Of a stretch of 64,000 bases of DNA, positions 17,048 through 26,277 are shown piece by piece (within the stretch, counting starts at the first letter, position 1; every line of letters starts with the position of its first letter). This DNA comes from Nocardia pseudobrasiliensis NBRC 108224 (GTDB taxonomy: Bacteria > Actinomycetota > Actinomycetes > Mycobacteriales > Mycobacteriaceae): assembly GCF_001613105.1 (NCBI RefSeq), contig NZ_BDBS01000023.1, positions 124,001 to 188,000 on the forward strand. The letters are read 5' to 3'. Below the pieces are notes generated by a model. That model searched no databases. It was given only the letters and a program-made list of their open reading frames with translations, and was not told the DNA's origin. The translations under genes and the position numbers were made by a program.

Positions 17048-18177
17048 TTCGGCGGCCCGACGGCGAGCACCACGGTCAGTACGCGGTGTGAGCCGTCGGG
17101 TTCGGTCAGCTCCAGGCGCACGGCGTCGTCGGGTTTGCGGACATTCAGCGCGGCCTTCAGCGTCTGCGGCGAGGTGATCGTCCGCCCATCGACCGCGGTG
17201 ATCACCTCGCCCGCGGTCAAGCCCGCGCGGTAGGCGGGCTGTCCGTAGAGCGCGACATCGACGCGAGCGCCGGCGAGCCGTCCGGCCTCGGAGGTCAGCA
17301 CGCCGAGGGTTCCGGTCGGGCCGACATGCACGGTGTCGGTCGGTGTGCCGGAACGGATCTGGCGGATCACGCTCATGGCCGTATCGATCGGCACCGCGTA
17401 TCCGCTGGCCCGTCCGGCCGCCTTGGCCACCTCCCCCGATGAGGCCGTGATCACCCCGATCACCGCGCCGTACCGATCCACCAGCGCCCCGCCCGACTGT
17501 CCGGAGGCCACCGGCGCGGCCACCTCGATCATGCCGGTGAGCGATTTGAGTGACAGATCCGCCGCGTCGCGCGCGCGGATCGAACTGCTCAGCGAGGTCA
17601 CCGTGCCCGGGGTGACCGTCGGCGATCCGGTGCCGCCCGCATTGCCGATCGCGAGAATCTCATCGCCCAACCGCAATCCGGCCGAACTGCCGATCCGCGC
17701 GATCGGCAGGCCGCTGGCTCCGGGCAGCGACAGCAGCGCGATATCGGCGGTCGCGTCGTAACCCAGGACGGTCGCGGGATAGTCGCGCCCGGTGCCCAGA
17801 TCCCCGACCGTGATGACATCGGCGCCCTTGATCACATGATGGCTGGTGAGCACCTGTCCGTCGGCGGTGAGCACGATGCCCGACCCCGCGGCGTTGATCC
17901 CACTGGGCCGGATCGAGACATTCACATTGACCAGCTGCGGCTCGACCGCGGCGGCGACCACGGCCGAATCCATCGGCGGCAGCGGCGGTCCGAGCAGCGT
18001 CGCCGAGGAGTCGCCGATCCCGAAGGCCCAGCGCGGCAGCTGATCTCGATATCCCAGCAGTACGACACCGGTCAGCAGCACGGCGATCAGCAGCGCGATC
18101 GCCCGGCCCGCCCGGCCCGCGCGCGGCGATTGCGTACTGTTCACATCGGCTGTATTCGTGCCGTCGTACATCGACAC
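17044..18177 (-). CDS. HtrA-like trypsin-fold serine protease with PDZ domain
   Basis: 377 residues: a cytosolic N-terminus, one transmembrane helix (about 26-43), and an extracytoplasmic S1C protease with triad H114 (TSHHVI), D145 (TADIALL) and S228 (ASGQSGGALV). A C-terminal PDZ domain follows (about 285-375, LYGQPAYRAGLTAGEVITAVDG). It is likely involved in envelope protein quality control. The triad is complete. It converges on and overlaps the VKOR gene by 4 bp, placing protein-folding and protein-degrading functions side by side. Confidence 0.88.
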   Translation of the reverse strand: MSMYDGTNTADVNSTQSPRAGRAGRAIALLIAVLLTGVVLLGYRDQLPRWAFGIGDSSATLLGPPLPPMDSAVVAAAVEPQLVNVNVSIRPSGINAAGSGIVLTADGQVLTSHHVIKGADVITVGDLGTGRDYPATVLGYDATADIALLSLPGASGLPIARIGSSAGLRLGDEILAIGNAGGTGSPTVTPGTVTSLSSSIRARDAADLSLKSLTGMIEVAAPVASGQSGGALVDRYGAVIGVITASSGEVAKAAGRASGYAVPIDTAMSVIRQIRSGTPTDTVHVGPTGTLGVLTSEAGRLAGARVDVALYGQPAYRAGLTAGEVITAVDGRTITSPQTLKAALNVRKPDDAVRLELTEPDGSHRVLTVVLAVGPPN

Positions 18178-18256
18178 CTCCGCCTCGTGCGCGCCCCGCG
18201 GATCTCCGGCGATTGTGCTTCTATGTGTACCAAAACAACTGGTCCATGTCGCGTAA

Positions 18257-19027
18257 TCAGTGATTCAGGACGGATACGGCGAACATCAGCACCGCACCCG
18301 CGATCGTGCACAGCAGCACCAGCCGCGAGGGTTTCCCGGCGTGGGCCTCGGGCAGGATGTCGCCGGTGGCCAGATAGAGCAGGAAGCCGGCGAAGTAGCC
18401 CAGATACAGTCCGGCCAGTTGCGCGGGCACGTGGATCAGCGTGCCGATCAACGCGCCGACCACCGGCGCGATGGCGTCCAGCCACAGCAGTATCACCGCC
18501 CGGCGGTGTTCGTTGCCGTAGAGCGTGGGAATGGTGAAGGCGTTGAAGCCGTCGGCGAAGTCGTGGCAGATCACCGCGATGGCCAGCGAGACACCCAGCG
18601 CGGTCCCGGCCTGGAAGCCGACGCCGATACTCAGGCCGTCGAGCATGCTGTGGAAGATCAGCCCGCCCGCGGCCAGCAGGCCGACCGACTGGAAATCGTG
18701 GGTGTGCGCGCCGAATTCGTGTTCGTGGCCGACGTGCACGGCCATCTCCTGCTCGATGATGTGCACGGTGAAGAAGCCGACCACGGCCGCGATCAGCGCA
18801 CCGGGCACCCCGGCGATCTGCTCATGTGATTCGGCCAGCGCGTCCGGCAGCAGATCGAAGGCCACCACCCCGAGCATCACGCCCGCGGCCAGCCCGAGCA
18901 CCAGGCGCTTACGCTCCCCGATCCGGGCCGCCACGAAACCGCCCACCAGGGTCGAGCACATCGAAACCAGGGCCAGCAGGATCGCCATCCGATCAGCATC
19001 GGATACGGTCTCGGCCGCGCTGGGCAC
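18257..19027 (-). CDS. ZIP-family metal transporter
   Basis: 256 residues with about eight hydrophobic helices and the ZIP metal-binding helices HSMLDGLSIG and HDFADGFNAF. A His-rich loop (HVGHEHEFGAHTHD) lies between the helices, as is usual for zinc or other divalent metal uptake proteins of this family. The metal and direction cannot be fixed from sequence. The GTG at 19027 is taken as the start; an internal ATG at 18988 is an alternative. A good minus-strand promoter lies just upstream at 19058-19087. Confidence 0.88.
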   Translation of the reverse strand: MPSAAETVSDADRMAILLALVSMCSTLVGGFVAARIGERKRLVLGLAAGVMLGVVAFDLLPDALAESHEQIAGVPGALIAAVVGFFTVHIIEQEMAVHVGHEHEFGAHTHDFQSVGLLAAGGLIFHSMLDGLSIGVGFQAGTALGVSLAIAVICHDFADGFNAFTIPTLYGNEHRRAVILLWLDAIAPVVGALIGTLIHVPAQLAGLYLGYFAGFLLYLATGDILPEAHAGKPSRLVLLCTIAGAVLMFAVSVLNH

Positions 19028-19057
19028 ATCCGATCGGCGAGTCGACGCTGCTCGCGT

Positions 19058-19087
19058 TGCCTATCTCGCAATAGTTTGCATTGTCAA
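19058..19087 (-). promoter_or_regulatory. Promoter of the ZIP transporter gene
   Basis: On the minus strand TTGACA (19087-19082) and TAGGCA (19063-19058) are separated by 18 bp. Within the spacer is a short dyad GCAA-ACTA-TTGC, a possible operator for a metal regulator. The site lies between divergent ZIP and alcohol dehydrogenase genes. Confidence 0.5.
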
Positions 19088-19111
19088 GTATGCGGGAGTA
19101 GGCATGAACGC

Positions 19112-20164
19112 ATGACCACTGCTGCCGCGTATGCCATCTCCGCGCCCGACGGTCGGTTCGCGAAAACCACGATCGAGCGCCGCGAACTCGGTCCGCACGA
19201 CGTACTGATCGATATCAAGTACGCGGGCATCTGCCACTCCGACATCCACACCGCCCGCAACGAGTGGCACGGCACCACCTATCCGTGCGTACCCGGCCAC
19301 GAGATCGCCGGACTCGTCGCCGCCGTGGGTTCGGCGGTGACCAAGCACAAGGTCGGCGACCGAGTCGGCGTCGGCTGCATGGTCGACTCCTGCGGCGAGT
19401 GTCGCTACTGCCTGATGGGCGAGGAGCAGGTCTGCCAGCGTGGCACCACGATGACCTACAACACGAAGGTGTCCGAGGAGTACCAGCCCGGCGGGGTGAC
19501 CTTCGGCGGCTACACCACGCAGGTCGTGGTGACCGAGAACTTCGTGCTGTCCATTCCCGACTCGCTTCCCCTCGATCAGGCCGCGCCGCTGCTGTGCGCG
19601 GGCATCACGCTGTATTCGCCGCTGCGTAAATGGAATGCGGGCCCCGGCAAGAAGGTCGCGATCATCGGCATGGGCGGTCTGGGGCACGTCGGTGTCAAAC
19701 TCGCCGCGGCCATGGGCGCGGAGGTGACGGTGCTCAGCAGCACGCTGAGCAAGCAGGAGGACGGCCTGCGATTCGGCGCGAAGGACTACTTCGCCACCAA
19801 GGATCGTCAGACCTTCCGCGATCTGCGCGGCCGCTTCGATCTGATCCTCAACACGGTCTCGGCGGAACTGCCCGTCGACGATTACATGAAGCTGCTCGCT
19901 CTCGACGGCACCCTGGTCATCCTGGGCCTGCCCGATAACAACCTGTCCGTCGGCCCGTTCACCCTCGCGGGTTACCGTCGCGCACTGGCGGGTTCGATGA
20001 TCGGCGGCATTCCGCAGACCCAGGAGATGCTCGACTTCTGCGCCGAGCACGGTATCGGCGCAGAGATCGAGATCATCTCCGCCGACCAAATCGACGAGGC
20101 GTACGACCGGGCCGTCGGCAGCGATGTGCGGTACCGGTTCGTCATCGACGCCTCGACCATGTGA
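19112..20164 (+). CDS. Zinc-dependent alcohol dehydrogenase, AdhC/CAD type
   Basis: A 350-residue medium-chain dehydrogenase. Catalytic zinc ligands are C41 and H63 (CHSDIH, PGHEIAG). The structural zinc site is C94, C97, C100 and C108 (CGECRYC...C). The NADP-binding turn is GMGGLGHVGVK. It is closest in style to cinnamyl-alcohol-dehydrogenase-like enzymes such as mycobacterial AdhC (Rv3045), which reduce aldehydes. A TTG further upstream is open in frame, but the ATG at 19112 begins the conserved part and GGGAG is 13 bp before it. Confidence 0.9.
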   Translation: MTTAAAYAISAPDGRFAKTTIERRELGPHDVLIDIKYAGICHSDIHTARNEWHGTTYPCVPGHEIAGLVAAVGSAVTKHKVGDRVGVGCMVDSCGECRYCLMGEEQVCQRGTTMTYNTKVSEEYQPGGVTFGGYTTQVVVTENFVLSIPDSLPLDQAAPLLCAGITLYSPLRKWNAGPGKKVAIIGMGGLGHVGVKLAAAMGAEVTVLSSTLSKQEDGLRFGAKDYFATKDRQTFRDLRGRFDLILNTVSAELPVDDYMKLLALDGTLVILGLPDNNLSVGPFTLAGYRRALAGSMIGGIPQTQEMLDFCAEHGIGAEIEIISADQIDEAYDRAVGSDVRYRFVIDASTM

Positions 20165-20236
20165 GCGGGTAGCCGTCGCGCTACCAGGAGAAACGCGGCC
20201 TGCCACCGATCGCCGGATCGGGCGATCGTGGTGGGC

Positions 20237-20977
20237 ATGTCGGAACACAAAACCATCCTCGTCACCGGCGCCAGCAGCGGAATCGGCGCTGCGGTGGCCG
20301 CTCGGCTGGCCGCCGAGGGACACCACGTCATCGCGGGCGCGCGGCGCGTCGATCGCCTACACGCCCTGGCCGAGCGGATCGCCTCGGCCGCAACCGAATC
20401 CGGCGGCAGTCTGCATCCGACCCAACTGGATGTGACCGACCGCGCCGATGTCGGACGATTCGTCGCTCTGGCGCGGGAGCGGACCGGCCGCGTCGACGCG
20501 CTGATCAGCAATGCCGGGGTGATGCCGCTGTCGCGGCTGGACTCGCTGCTGGTCGACGAGTGGGAGCGGATGATCGATGTGAACATACGCGGCCTGCTCT
20601 ACGGAATCGCCGCGGCGCTACCGCATTTCAGCGCGCAGGGGTCGGGCCATTTCGTCACCGTCGCCAGTATCGGCGCGCATCAGGTGGTGCCGACGGGCGC
20701 GGTGTACTCGGGCACCAAATACGCGGCGTGGGCGATCACCGAGGGGCTGCGACAGGAATGCGATCCCTCGATCCGCGTCACGACCATCTCCCCCGGCGTG
20801 GTCACCTCCGAACTCGCCGATTCCATCACCGAACCCGGTGCGGCACAGGCGATGCGAACCTATCGCGCGCACGCCCTCGAACCGGACGCCATCGCCTCGG
20901 CCGTCTCCTACGCCCTGTCCCAGCCCGATGATGTGGACGTGAACGAGATCATCGTGCGTCCGGCGCGGGGGCGTTGA
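20237..20977 (+). CDS. Short-chain dehydrogenase/reductase
   Basis: A 246-residue classical SDR with TGASSGIG cofactor motif (about 9-16), NAG (SNAGVMPL) and the active-site YSGTKYA (Tyr-x3-Lys) preceded by the catalytic Ser in VASIGAH. The substrate is unknown. In-frame GTG codons at 20228 and 20231 are alternative starts; the ATG is used because the Rossmann strand begins right after it. It lies 72 bp after the alcohol dehydrogenase gene and could be cotranscribed. Confidence 0.87.
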   Translation: MSEHKTILVTGASSGIGAAVAARLAAEGHHVIAGARRVDRLHALAERIASAATESGGSLHPTQLDVTDRADVGRFVALARERTGRVDALISNAGVMPLSRLDSLLVDEWERMIDVNIRGLLYGIAAALPHFSAQGSGHFVTVASIGAHQVVPTGAVYSGTKYAAWAITEGLRQECDPSIRVTTISPGVVTSELADSITEPGAAQAMRTYRAHALEPDAIASAVSYALSQPDDVDVNEIIVRPARGR

Positions 20978-21039
20978 GCTACTGGATCTTGAATTCCTGG
21001 CGGACGATCGGATGCACTGGGACAAGATCTCGACGTAGT

Positions 21040-22482
21040 TCAGTCGGCGACGGGCAGCGAGACCGAGCGGGCGGGACGCGGGCGCGGCATGGCCGCGCCC
21101 ACGAGCATCATGACCACAGCCATGGCCGCCACGCCGATGAAGACGCCGTGGACCGCCGAGGACAGGGCGGCCCGATCGGGATGGTTCACCCCGCCGACGC
21201 CGGCGTTGACCAGTGCGCCGAATACCGCGACACCGACCGCGCTGCCGATCGAGCGGGCGAACATATTCGACGAGGTCACCACGCCTCGTTCCGACCAGTC
21301 CACGCTGGTCTGGGCCGCGATCAGGCTAGGGCTCGCGATCAGGCCCAGGCCCGCGCCCACCACGAAACAGCCCGCGGCCACCGCGAGCAACGGCGAATCA
21401 TCGGTGAGCAGCAGCAGTGATCCGGCGCCGAGCGCGGCGATGCTCGCACCGATCAGGCCGGTGATGCGGAAGCCGATCCGCAGATATATCCGGCCGGACT
21501 GCGCGGCCGACAGCGGCCAGCCCAACGTCAGCGCTCCCACGGTCAGTCCGGCGACCAGCGCGCCGGTGCCGAGCACATCCTGGGTGAAAATCGGTACGTA
21601 CGAGGTCAATCCGAGCATGATCGCCCCGACGAGCACCGAGATCAGGCTGCTGGCCACGATCACCCGCCTGCCGAAGATCCACAGCGGCAGAACAGGATTC
21701 GCGGCTCGCCGCTCCACCACCACGAATGCCGCCAGCGCGCCGACCCCACCGCCGAACAGGGCGATACCGGTCGGCGACGCCCAACCCCACGAATGACCGC
21801 CCTCGAGCAACGCCAGAATGACCGCGCCCGCCCCGGCTGTGAGCAGTCCGGCGCCGAGATAGTCGACGCGATGACGCCGACGCTGCGGGGTCTCCCGGAA
21901 GTTCCGCATCAGCACCCAGCCGGCCAGCGCAGCGAGTGGAAGGTTGATCAGAAAGATCCAGCGCCAGCTCACATATTCGGAGAACACCCCGCCCAGCAGG
22001 GGGCCCAGGACCGAGGAGACGGCCCATACGCTCGCGAGGTAGCCCTGCACCTTGGCGCGCTCCTCGAGGGTGTAGATATCGCCCGCGATCGTCACCGACA
22101 TCGGCTGCACCGCGCCCGCGCCGACGCCCTGCACCGCGCGAAAGATGATGAGCGCCACCATATTCGTCGCGATCCCGCACAGCAGCGAACCGAGCGCGAA
22201 CACCGCGATGCCGAACAGCATCACCGGTTTGCGCCCCACGGTGTCGGCGAGTTTGCCGTAGATCGGCACCGTAACCGCCTGCGCGAGCAGATAGATCGAG
22301 AACAACCACGGGAACTGCGCGAACCCGCCGAGCCGTTCGGTGATGGTGAGCACCGCGGTGGCGATGATCGTCGAGTCGAGCGCTACCAGCGAGGTGGCGA
22401 GCATGATCGCCGCGAGGACGGGCCCACGCTCGGAGCGAAAACCTACCGAAGACCCGGTGGTAGCTGTGGCACTCAACGACAC
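21040..22482 (-). CDS. MFS drug exporter, DHA2 (14-helix EmrB/QacA) type
   Basis: About 480 residues with 14 hydrophobic helices. The family motif A is GKLADTVGRKPVM, and LDSTIIATAVLTI in helix 1 and the antiporter motif region GLGAGAVQP-like (GVGAGAVQPM) are present. It is likely a proton-coupled exporter of drugs or lipophilic compounds. The frame opens at a GTG at 22503, but the GTG at 22482 has GAGGAG at proper spacing and is preferred. Confidence 0.88.
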   Translation of the reverse strand: MSLSATATTGSSVGFRSERGPVLAAIMLATSLVALDSTIIATAVLTITERLGGFAQFPWLFSIYLLAQAVTVPIYGKLADTVGRKPVMLFGIAVFALGSLLCGIATNMVALIIFRAVQGVGAGAVQPMSVTIAGDIYTLEERAKVQGYLASVWAVSSVLGPLLGGVFSEYVSWRWIFLINLPLAALAGWVLMRNFRETPQRRRHRVDYLGAGLLTAGAGAVILALLEGGHSWGWASPTGIALFGGGVGALAAFVVVERRAANPVLPLWIFGRRVIVASSLISVLVGAIMLGLTSYVPIFTQDVLGTGALVAGLTVGALTLGWPLSAAQSGRIYLRIGFRITGLIGASIAALGAGSLLLLTDDSPLLAVAAGCFVVGAGLGLIASPSLIAAQTSVDWSERGVVTSSNMFARSIGSAVGVAVFGALVNAGVGGVNHPDRAALSSAVHGVFIGVAAMAVVMMLVGAAMPRPRPARSVSLPVAD

Positions 22483-22588
22483 GCCCTCTCCTCGCCCCGA
22501 CACCGTGATCGAACGGCGCCTGATCCGCGTCTATTCCATACGGAAGTCCACGGCGAGGTCCACCTGTTTTCCCGGGTATTCGGCGCGG

Positions 22589-23338
22589 CTATCTCAACCA
22601 GCGCTTCAGCCGCCACATTTCGATCGCGACCGCCTCGGCTTTGTCGGCCTCCGTTCGATTTTCGCTGTCGCCGCCGTCTGTCGTCTTATAGGCGAGGATG
22701 GCGGCGGCCTTCAGATCGCGGTCGATCTCGTCGAGGTTGCTGTCGTTCTGGGTGTTGCCTCGCTTGGCCTTCAGGCCGTGACCGGCCTTCTTGATGCGAT
22801 AGTCCGCCAGCGCGTCGCATGTGTTCGCCGTGCACGGCTCGACAATGTCATCGCAGTAGGCCCCGCCTCGTTCGATCAGATTTCCGCATACATCCAGCGC
22901 CACTGCTCGCGCGTTGACCGCGACGGTCATTGGCGCGACTCCGTCATCGCCCTTCATCTCGTAGGGCGTTATCCTACTGAGCCGCTTATCGTCAGCGATC
23001 TTCTTGCCGTCGACAAGTATGTTGTCGTAACGCTTTCGGACGCTGGCCCTGCGTTTGTCGACGCACTCGTTGTATACGTTCTTATCGTCGTCGCCCTGTT
23101 TCTCCTGCGCCGATGTGCACAGGTTCGCCTCGGCCAGTTCTTTGTCGGTGATCTCGTCGGCCTTGATCTGCATCTCCCCCAACGCCTCCTGCAGCGAGGT
23201 CCCACCACCCGCCATACTGCCGTGGTCTGGCGGTTCGTCCGCCAGGGCATACGAACCACCCGAGACCAGACCGAAACACAGCATCGCGGTAAGCGCCACG
23301 AGCGCCAGTCGACCGCACCGCCTTGCTCCCAAAGTCAC
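22589..23338 (-). CDS. Secreted Cys-containing protein of unknown family, intact copy
   Basis: 249 residues with a clear signal peptide (GRLALVALTAMLCFGLVSGGSYALADEP). The mature part is charged and helical with six Cys (LCTSAQEK, NECVDK, DVCGNL, AYCDD, EPCTAN, TCDAL). I do not recognise the family. The GTG at 23338 follows GAGGAGCAGGA. A second, broken copy is at 32371-32944; the two share ITPYEM/VTPLEM, the closing EADKAEAVAIEMW, and the DNA of the ribosome binding site and upstream region. The frame is open far upstream (to 24505), but that part is antisense to the oxidoreductase gene and not used. Confidence 0.75.
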   Translation of the reverse strand: MTLGARRCGRLALVALTAMLCFGLVSGGSYALADEPPDHGSMAGGGTSLQEALGEMQIKADEITDKELAEANLCTSAQEKQGDDDKNVYNECVDKRRASVRKRYDNILVDGKKIADDKRLSRITPYEMKGDDGVAPMTVAVNARAVALDVCGNLIERGGAYCDDIVEPCTANTCDALADYRIKKAGHGLKAKRGNTQNDSNLDEIDRDLKAAAILAYKTTDGGDSENRTEADKAEAVAIEMWRLKRWLR

Positions 23339-23527
23339 TCCTGCTCCTCGAAGTTCATTCCGAATAAAACTTCGTTGCCGCAGGTCCGATAGATGGCCCG
23401 GAGGGAAATGCGAACATAGCTTGCAGCAGACGCAACTACTACTTGCCAATGTTGCGCTGCGGGTCATACCTCGGTGCGTCGATACTCGTCCTCGGAAGTT
23501 CTCGACATCAGGACAAGGAGTCCCGTC

Positions 23528-24490
23528 ATGCCCCGAATTGTGCGTCCGACCGCCTACGGCACACCCGATGTGCTCACCGTGACCGAGGCGCCCACTCCGA
23601 GCGCGGCCGCCGACGGCGTGGTCGTCGAGGTCCGGGCCGCCGGGGTCAATCCGATCGACTGGAAGCTCTACAGCGGGGCGTTCCACGATGTGGACGACGA
23701 TCACAAGGATGCCGCCGGACTCGCCGCCTCGATGCCCTCGCTCGGTTTGGAGTGCGCGGGCGTGGTCACCGAGGTCGGCGCGGAGGTGACCGATGTGCGC
23801 GTCGGTGACGAGGTCATCGTGTACCCCGTGACCGCCGCCTACGCCGACTACATCACGGCCCCCGCCGACGCGCTGTTCCGCAAGCCAGCCCAAATCGACT
23901 GGGCCCAGGCGGGTGCGCTCATGTTGACCGGCACCACCGCCGTACACGCGCTGCACGCCGCGGGGGTGGGCGCGGGCGATACGGTACTGGTCCACGGCGG
24001 GTCGGGCGGCGTCGGACTGATGGCCGTGCAGCTGGCCACCGCCGCGGGCGCGACCGTGATCGCCACCGCCGCCGAGCGCAATCACGCGCTGCTGCGCGAA
24101 CTCGGCGCGACTCCCGTGGTCTACGGCCCCGGACTCGCCGACCGCGTGCGCGCCGCCGCGCCGCAAGGCGTCACCGCCGCAGTCGATTTCGCCGGTACCG
24201 ACGAGGCGCTCGATGTCTCGCTGGAGCTGGTGGCCGACCGCGACCGGATCTCCTCGATCACCGGATCGCCCCGCCGCGCCGCGACCGGCATCAAATCGCT
24301 CGGCTATGGCCCAGGCGAGGACGCGGGGGCCGAACTGCGCAATGCCGCTCGCGGTGAGCTCGTCGAACGCGCTGGATCCGGTGCCCTGCGGGTCATCGTC
24401 GACGCCACCTTCCCACTCGCCGAGGCGGCGAAGGCCCATGAGGTCGGCATCGCCGGACACGCGCCCGGCAAGCTCGTACTGATCCCCTGA
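23528..24490 (+). CDS. Zinc-independent quinone-oxidoreductase-like MDR protein
   Basis: A 320-residue medium-chain dehydrogenase-fold protein without zinc ligands. The N-terminal GroES-like domain contains AAGVNPIDWKLYSG, and the cofactor domain has VHGGSGGVGLMAVQLA, as in NADPH:quinone or enone reductases. The ATG at 23528 is preceded by a perfect AAGGAG 7 bp upstream, which rules out the longer open frame from 23474. The stop lies 5 bp before a MerR-type operator that belonged to the next, now broken, gene. Confidence 0.9.
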   Translation: MPRIVRPTAYGTPDVLTVTEAPTPSAAADGVVVEVRAAGVNPIDWKLYSGAFHDVDDDHKDAAGLAASMPSLGLECAGVVTEVGAEVTDVRVGDEVIVYPVTAAYADYITAPADALFRKPAQIDWAQAGALMLTGTTAVHALHAAGVGAGDTVLVHGGSGGVGLMAVQLATAAGATVIATAAERNHALLRELGATPVVYGPGLADRVRAAAPQGVTAAVDFAGTDEALDVSLELVADRDRISSITGSPRRAATGIKSLGYGPGEDAGAELRNAARGELVERAGSGALRVIVDATFPLAEAAKAHEVGIAGHAPGKLVLIP

Positions 24491-24494
24491 GAGG

Positions 24495-24516
24495 TTGACC
24501 TTCACCCCGAGGTCAA
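24495..24516 (+). promoter_or_regulatory. MerR-type operator dyad
   Basis: TTGACCT (24495-24501) and AGGTCAA (24510-24516) form a 7-bp dyad with 8 bp between, the form usual for MerR-family promoters that overlap a TTGACC -35 element. It lies 17 bp before the SDR remnant and supports a former MerR-controlled SDR gene. Confidence 0.5.
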
Positions 24517-24532
24517 GGTTCAGCGTCGCGGC

Positions 24533-24808
24533 ATGAGCGAATCGACTTCACTGCGGGGACGCGCGGTGGTCATCACGGGCGGCGGCACCGGGATCGGGGC
24601 GAGCGGCGGCGCGGCAATTCGCCGCCGCGGGCGCGGATGTGAGATCGTCGGCTTCCTGCCCTGTCTGGAAGCCGAAACGGTCCTGCTCCCTTCCTGTCCC
24701 GCCGGGGCCGAGGCGATCGCGCGCAAACTGTCCGCCGCGCAGTCCAGCCTCGACGAGCTCACCGTCACCCGCGACCACCTCGCCGCACTACTGGCCACCC
24801 TGACCTGA
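24533..24808 (+). pseudogene. Chimeric remnant: SDR N-terminus joined to MerR-regulator C-terminus
   Basis: The 91-codon frame starts as an SDR (MSESTSLRGRAVVITGGGTGIG). The next SDR block FAAAGADV is present but in another frame, indicating an indel. From about 24640 the frame instead reads EIVGFLPCLE...CPAGAEAIARKLSAAQ and RDHLAALLATL, which looks like the C-terminal part of a MerR-family activator. An internal deletion that joined an SDR gene to the tail of its MerR regulator explains this best. It could still be translated, but I expect no function. Confidence 0.65.
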
Positions 24809-24816
24809 TTCCCGCA

Positions 24817-25269
24817 TCATTCGGCGGTCTGCACATCCGATGCCAGCCACCGACCGCCGACGTTCCGCTCGGTCACGACCATGGTTGTCGAACTGGTCTG
24901 CGGTTGCCCCTGCGTACTGCGCGAGGTCATGATCTGTTCGGCGTCGGCCCGCACCAGGACGGTATCGCCGTCGACGGATTCCACCGCGCACACCACATTC
25001 CCCGGCTCCGAATGCACCTGATCGGCGGCCATCAGATCCGCCAGCGTCGACGACGATCGAATCAGGTTCTCCCGCAACCCACCGGTCGTCAACGTGAGCA
25101 TGCGCGCGGTGTGAGCATCCATATCCCGATAGTCGTAACTCTCGAAATTCCGCACGAACTCACAAGCCGCTTCCCGCGCCCCCGCCGAATCCGGCTCCGC
25201 CGCAGCGACTCCCGCCGCACCGAACACCGCGGCGCACGCAACCACCATGAGCGCCAGAACTTTTCGCAT
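24817..25269 (-). CDS. Secreted protein, Mce-associated/NTF2-like in style
   Basis: 150 residues with a signal peptide (KVLALMVVACAAVFGAAGVAAAEP). The mature region AREAACEFVRNFESYDYRDMDAHTARM, followed by LTTGGLRENL and a beta-rich half, resembles Mce-associated or SnoaL-like exported proteins. No catalytic residues are evident and the assignment is tentative. The ATG is preceded by GGGGAGG on the minus strand. A -10-like TATACG and a small dyad ACGATC-N4-GATCGT lie just upstream, between this gene and the LysR gene. Confidence 0.6.
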   Translation of the reverse strand: MRKVLALMVVACAAVFGAAGVAAAEPDSAGAREAACEFVRNFESYDYRDMDAHTARMLTLTTGGLRENLIRSSSTLADLMAADQVHSEPGNVVCAVESVDGDTVLVRADAEQIMTSRSTQGQPQTSSTTMVVTERNVGGRWLASDVQTAE

Positions 25270-25332
25270 ACCGAGACCTCCCCATCAAGAACGATCTCAG
25301 GATCGTATACCGGTGCGACGACAGTCCCTCGG

Positions 25333-26172
25333 CTAGAGGCGTACCGCGGTGCGGACGAGGTCGGCGACGGCCTTGGATCTGCTGTGCGGTGGCCACGCGA
25401 TGACGGTCGTGACTGCCGGTGCGTCCGGCACCGGCACGACGGCGTGTTTGTCGTGCAGATGAGTTCGGACGGACTCGGGCATGACCGCACAGGTTCGGCC
25501 GAGCGCGATCAGCTGGGTCAGCTGGGTATGGTCGCGAACCCGCGGCCCGGGGCCGTCCGGATAGCTTCCATCCCGTCGCGGCCAGCGCGGCAACGGCAGG
25601 TCCGTCAGGACGGAGACCTCGGCCAGCGACATCTGGGCCCGATCGGCGAGAGAGTGTCCCGCGGGCAGAACCACGACCTGCTGTTCTGTGTGCAGGTCCT
25701 CGGTGTCGAATCCGGCCGTGGTGTCGAAAGGCCGGTGGAGCAGGGCGACGTCGGCGCGACCGTCGCGCAGGAGTCTCTCCTGTTCGCCGGGCCCGCACAG
25801 CATCACCTCGACGGCGACGGCGCCCGGTTCGGCGGCGTAGGCGTCGAGCAGCTTCGCCAACAGTTCGCTGGACGCTCCGGCCTTCGTGGCCAGCACTATG
25901 CCCGGCCGATCGGCGGCGGCGCGTCGGGTGCGGCGCTCCGCGGCGTCGACCGCGTCCAGCACGGCCCGGGCCTCCCGCAGCAGCACCGCCCCGGCCTCGG
26001 TCAAAGTGATTGCGCGCGAGCCACGGTGCAGCAGCACCACTCCCAGCCGCCGCTCGAGCTGCTGAATGGCCCGAGACAGTGGCGGCTGCGCCATCGCGAG
26101 CCGCTGTGCCGCCCGACCGAAGTGCAATTCCTCGGCGACGGCGACGAAGTATCGCAACTCCCGCGTCTCCAC
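25333..26172 (-). CDS. LysR-family transcriptional regulator
   Basis: 279 residues: an N-terminal winged HTH (LHFGRAAQRLAMAQPPLSRAIQQLERRLGVVLLHR) and a two-lobed effector domain. It is divergent from the SDR gene at 26278 across 105 bp, the usual LysR target arrangement, so it probably controls that SDR. The effector is unknown. The intergenic region was scanned for a T-N11-A box by eye but no convincing one was identified. Confidence 0.88.
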   Translation of the reverse strand: METRELRYFVAVAEELHFGRAAQRLAMAQPPLSRAIQQLERRLGVVLLHRGSRAITLTEAGAVLLREARAVLDAVDAAERRTRRAAADRPGIVLATKAGASSELLAKLLDAYAAEPGAVAVEVMLCGPGEQERLLRDGRADVALLHRPFDTTAGFDTEDLHTEQQVVVLPAGHSLADRAQMSLAEVSVLTDLPLPRWPRRDGSYPDGPGPRVRDHTQLTQLIALGRTCAVMPESVRTHLHDKHAVVPVPDAPAVTTVIAWPPHSRSKAVADLVRTAVRL

Positions 26173-26277
26173 CTTGGCATCGTATCCGCCGCCGACCGCG
26201 ACCGATACCCGTACGGTATTGCCGCCTACCCGGCCGGTCTTGGACGCGCTCCCCGCTGCCGAACCAGGATCGACGAT

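Noticed and set aside
24904..26277. Upstream extension of the SDR gene at 26278
   Set aside because: The extension is antisense to the LysR gene; the SDR fold and ribosome binding site place the start at 26278.
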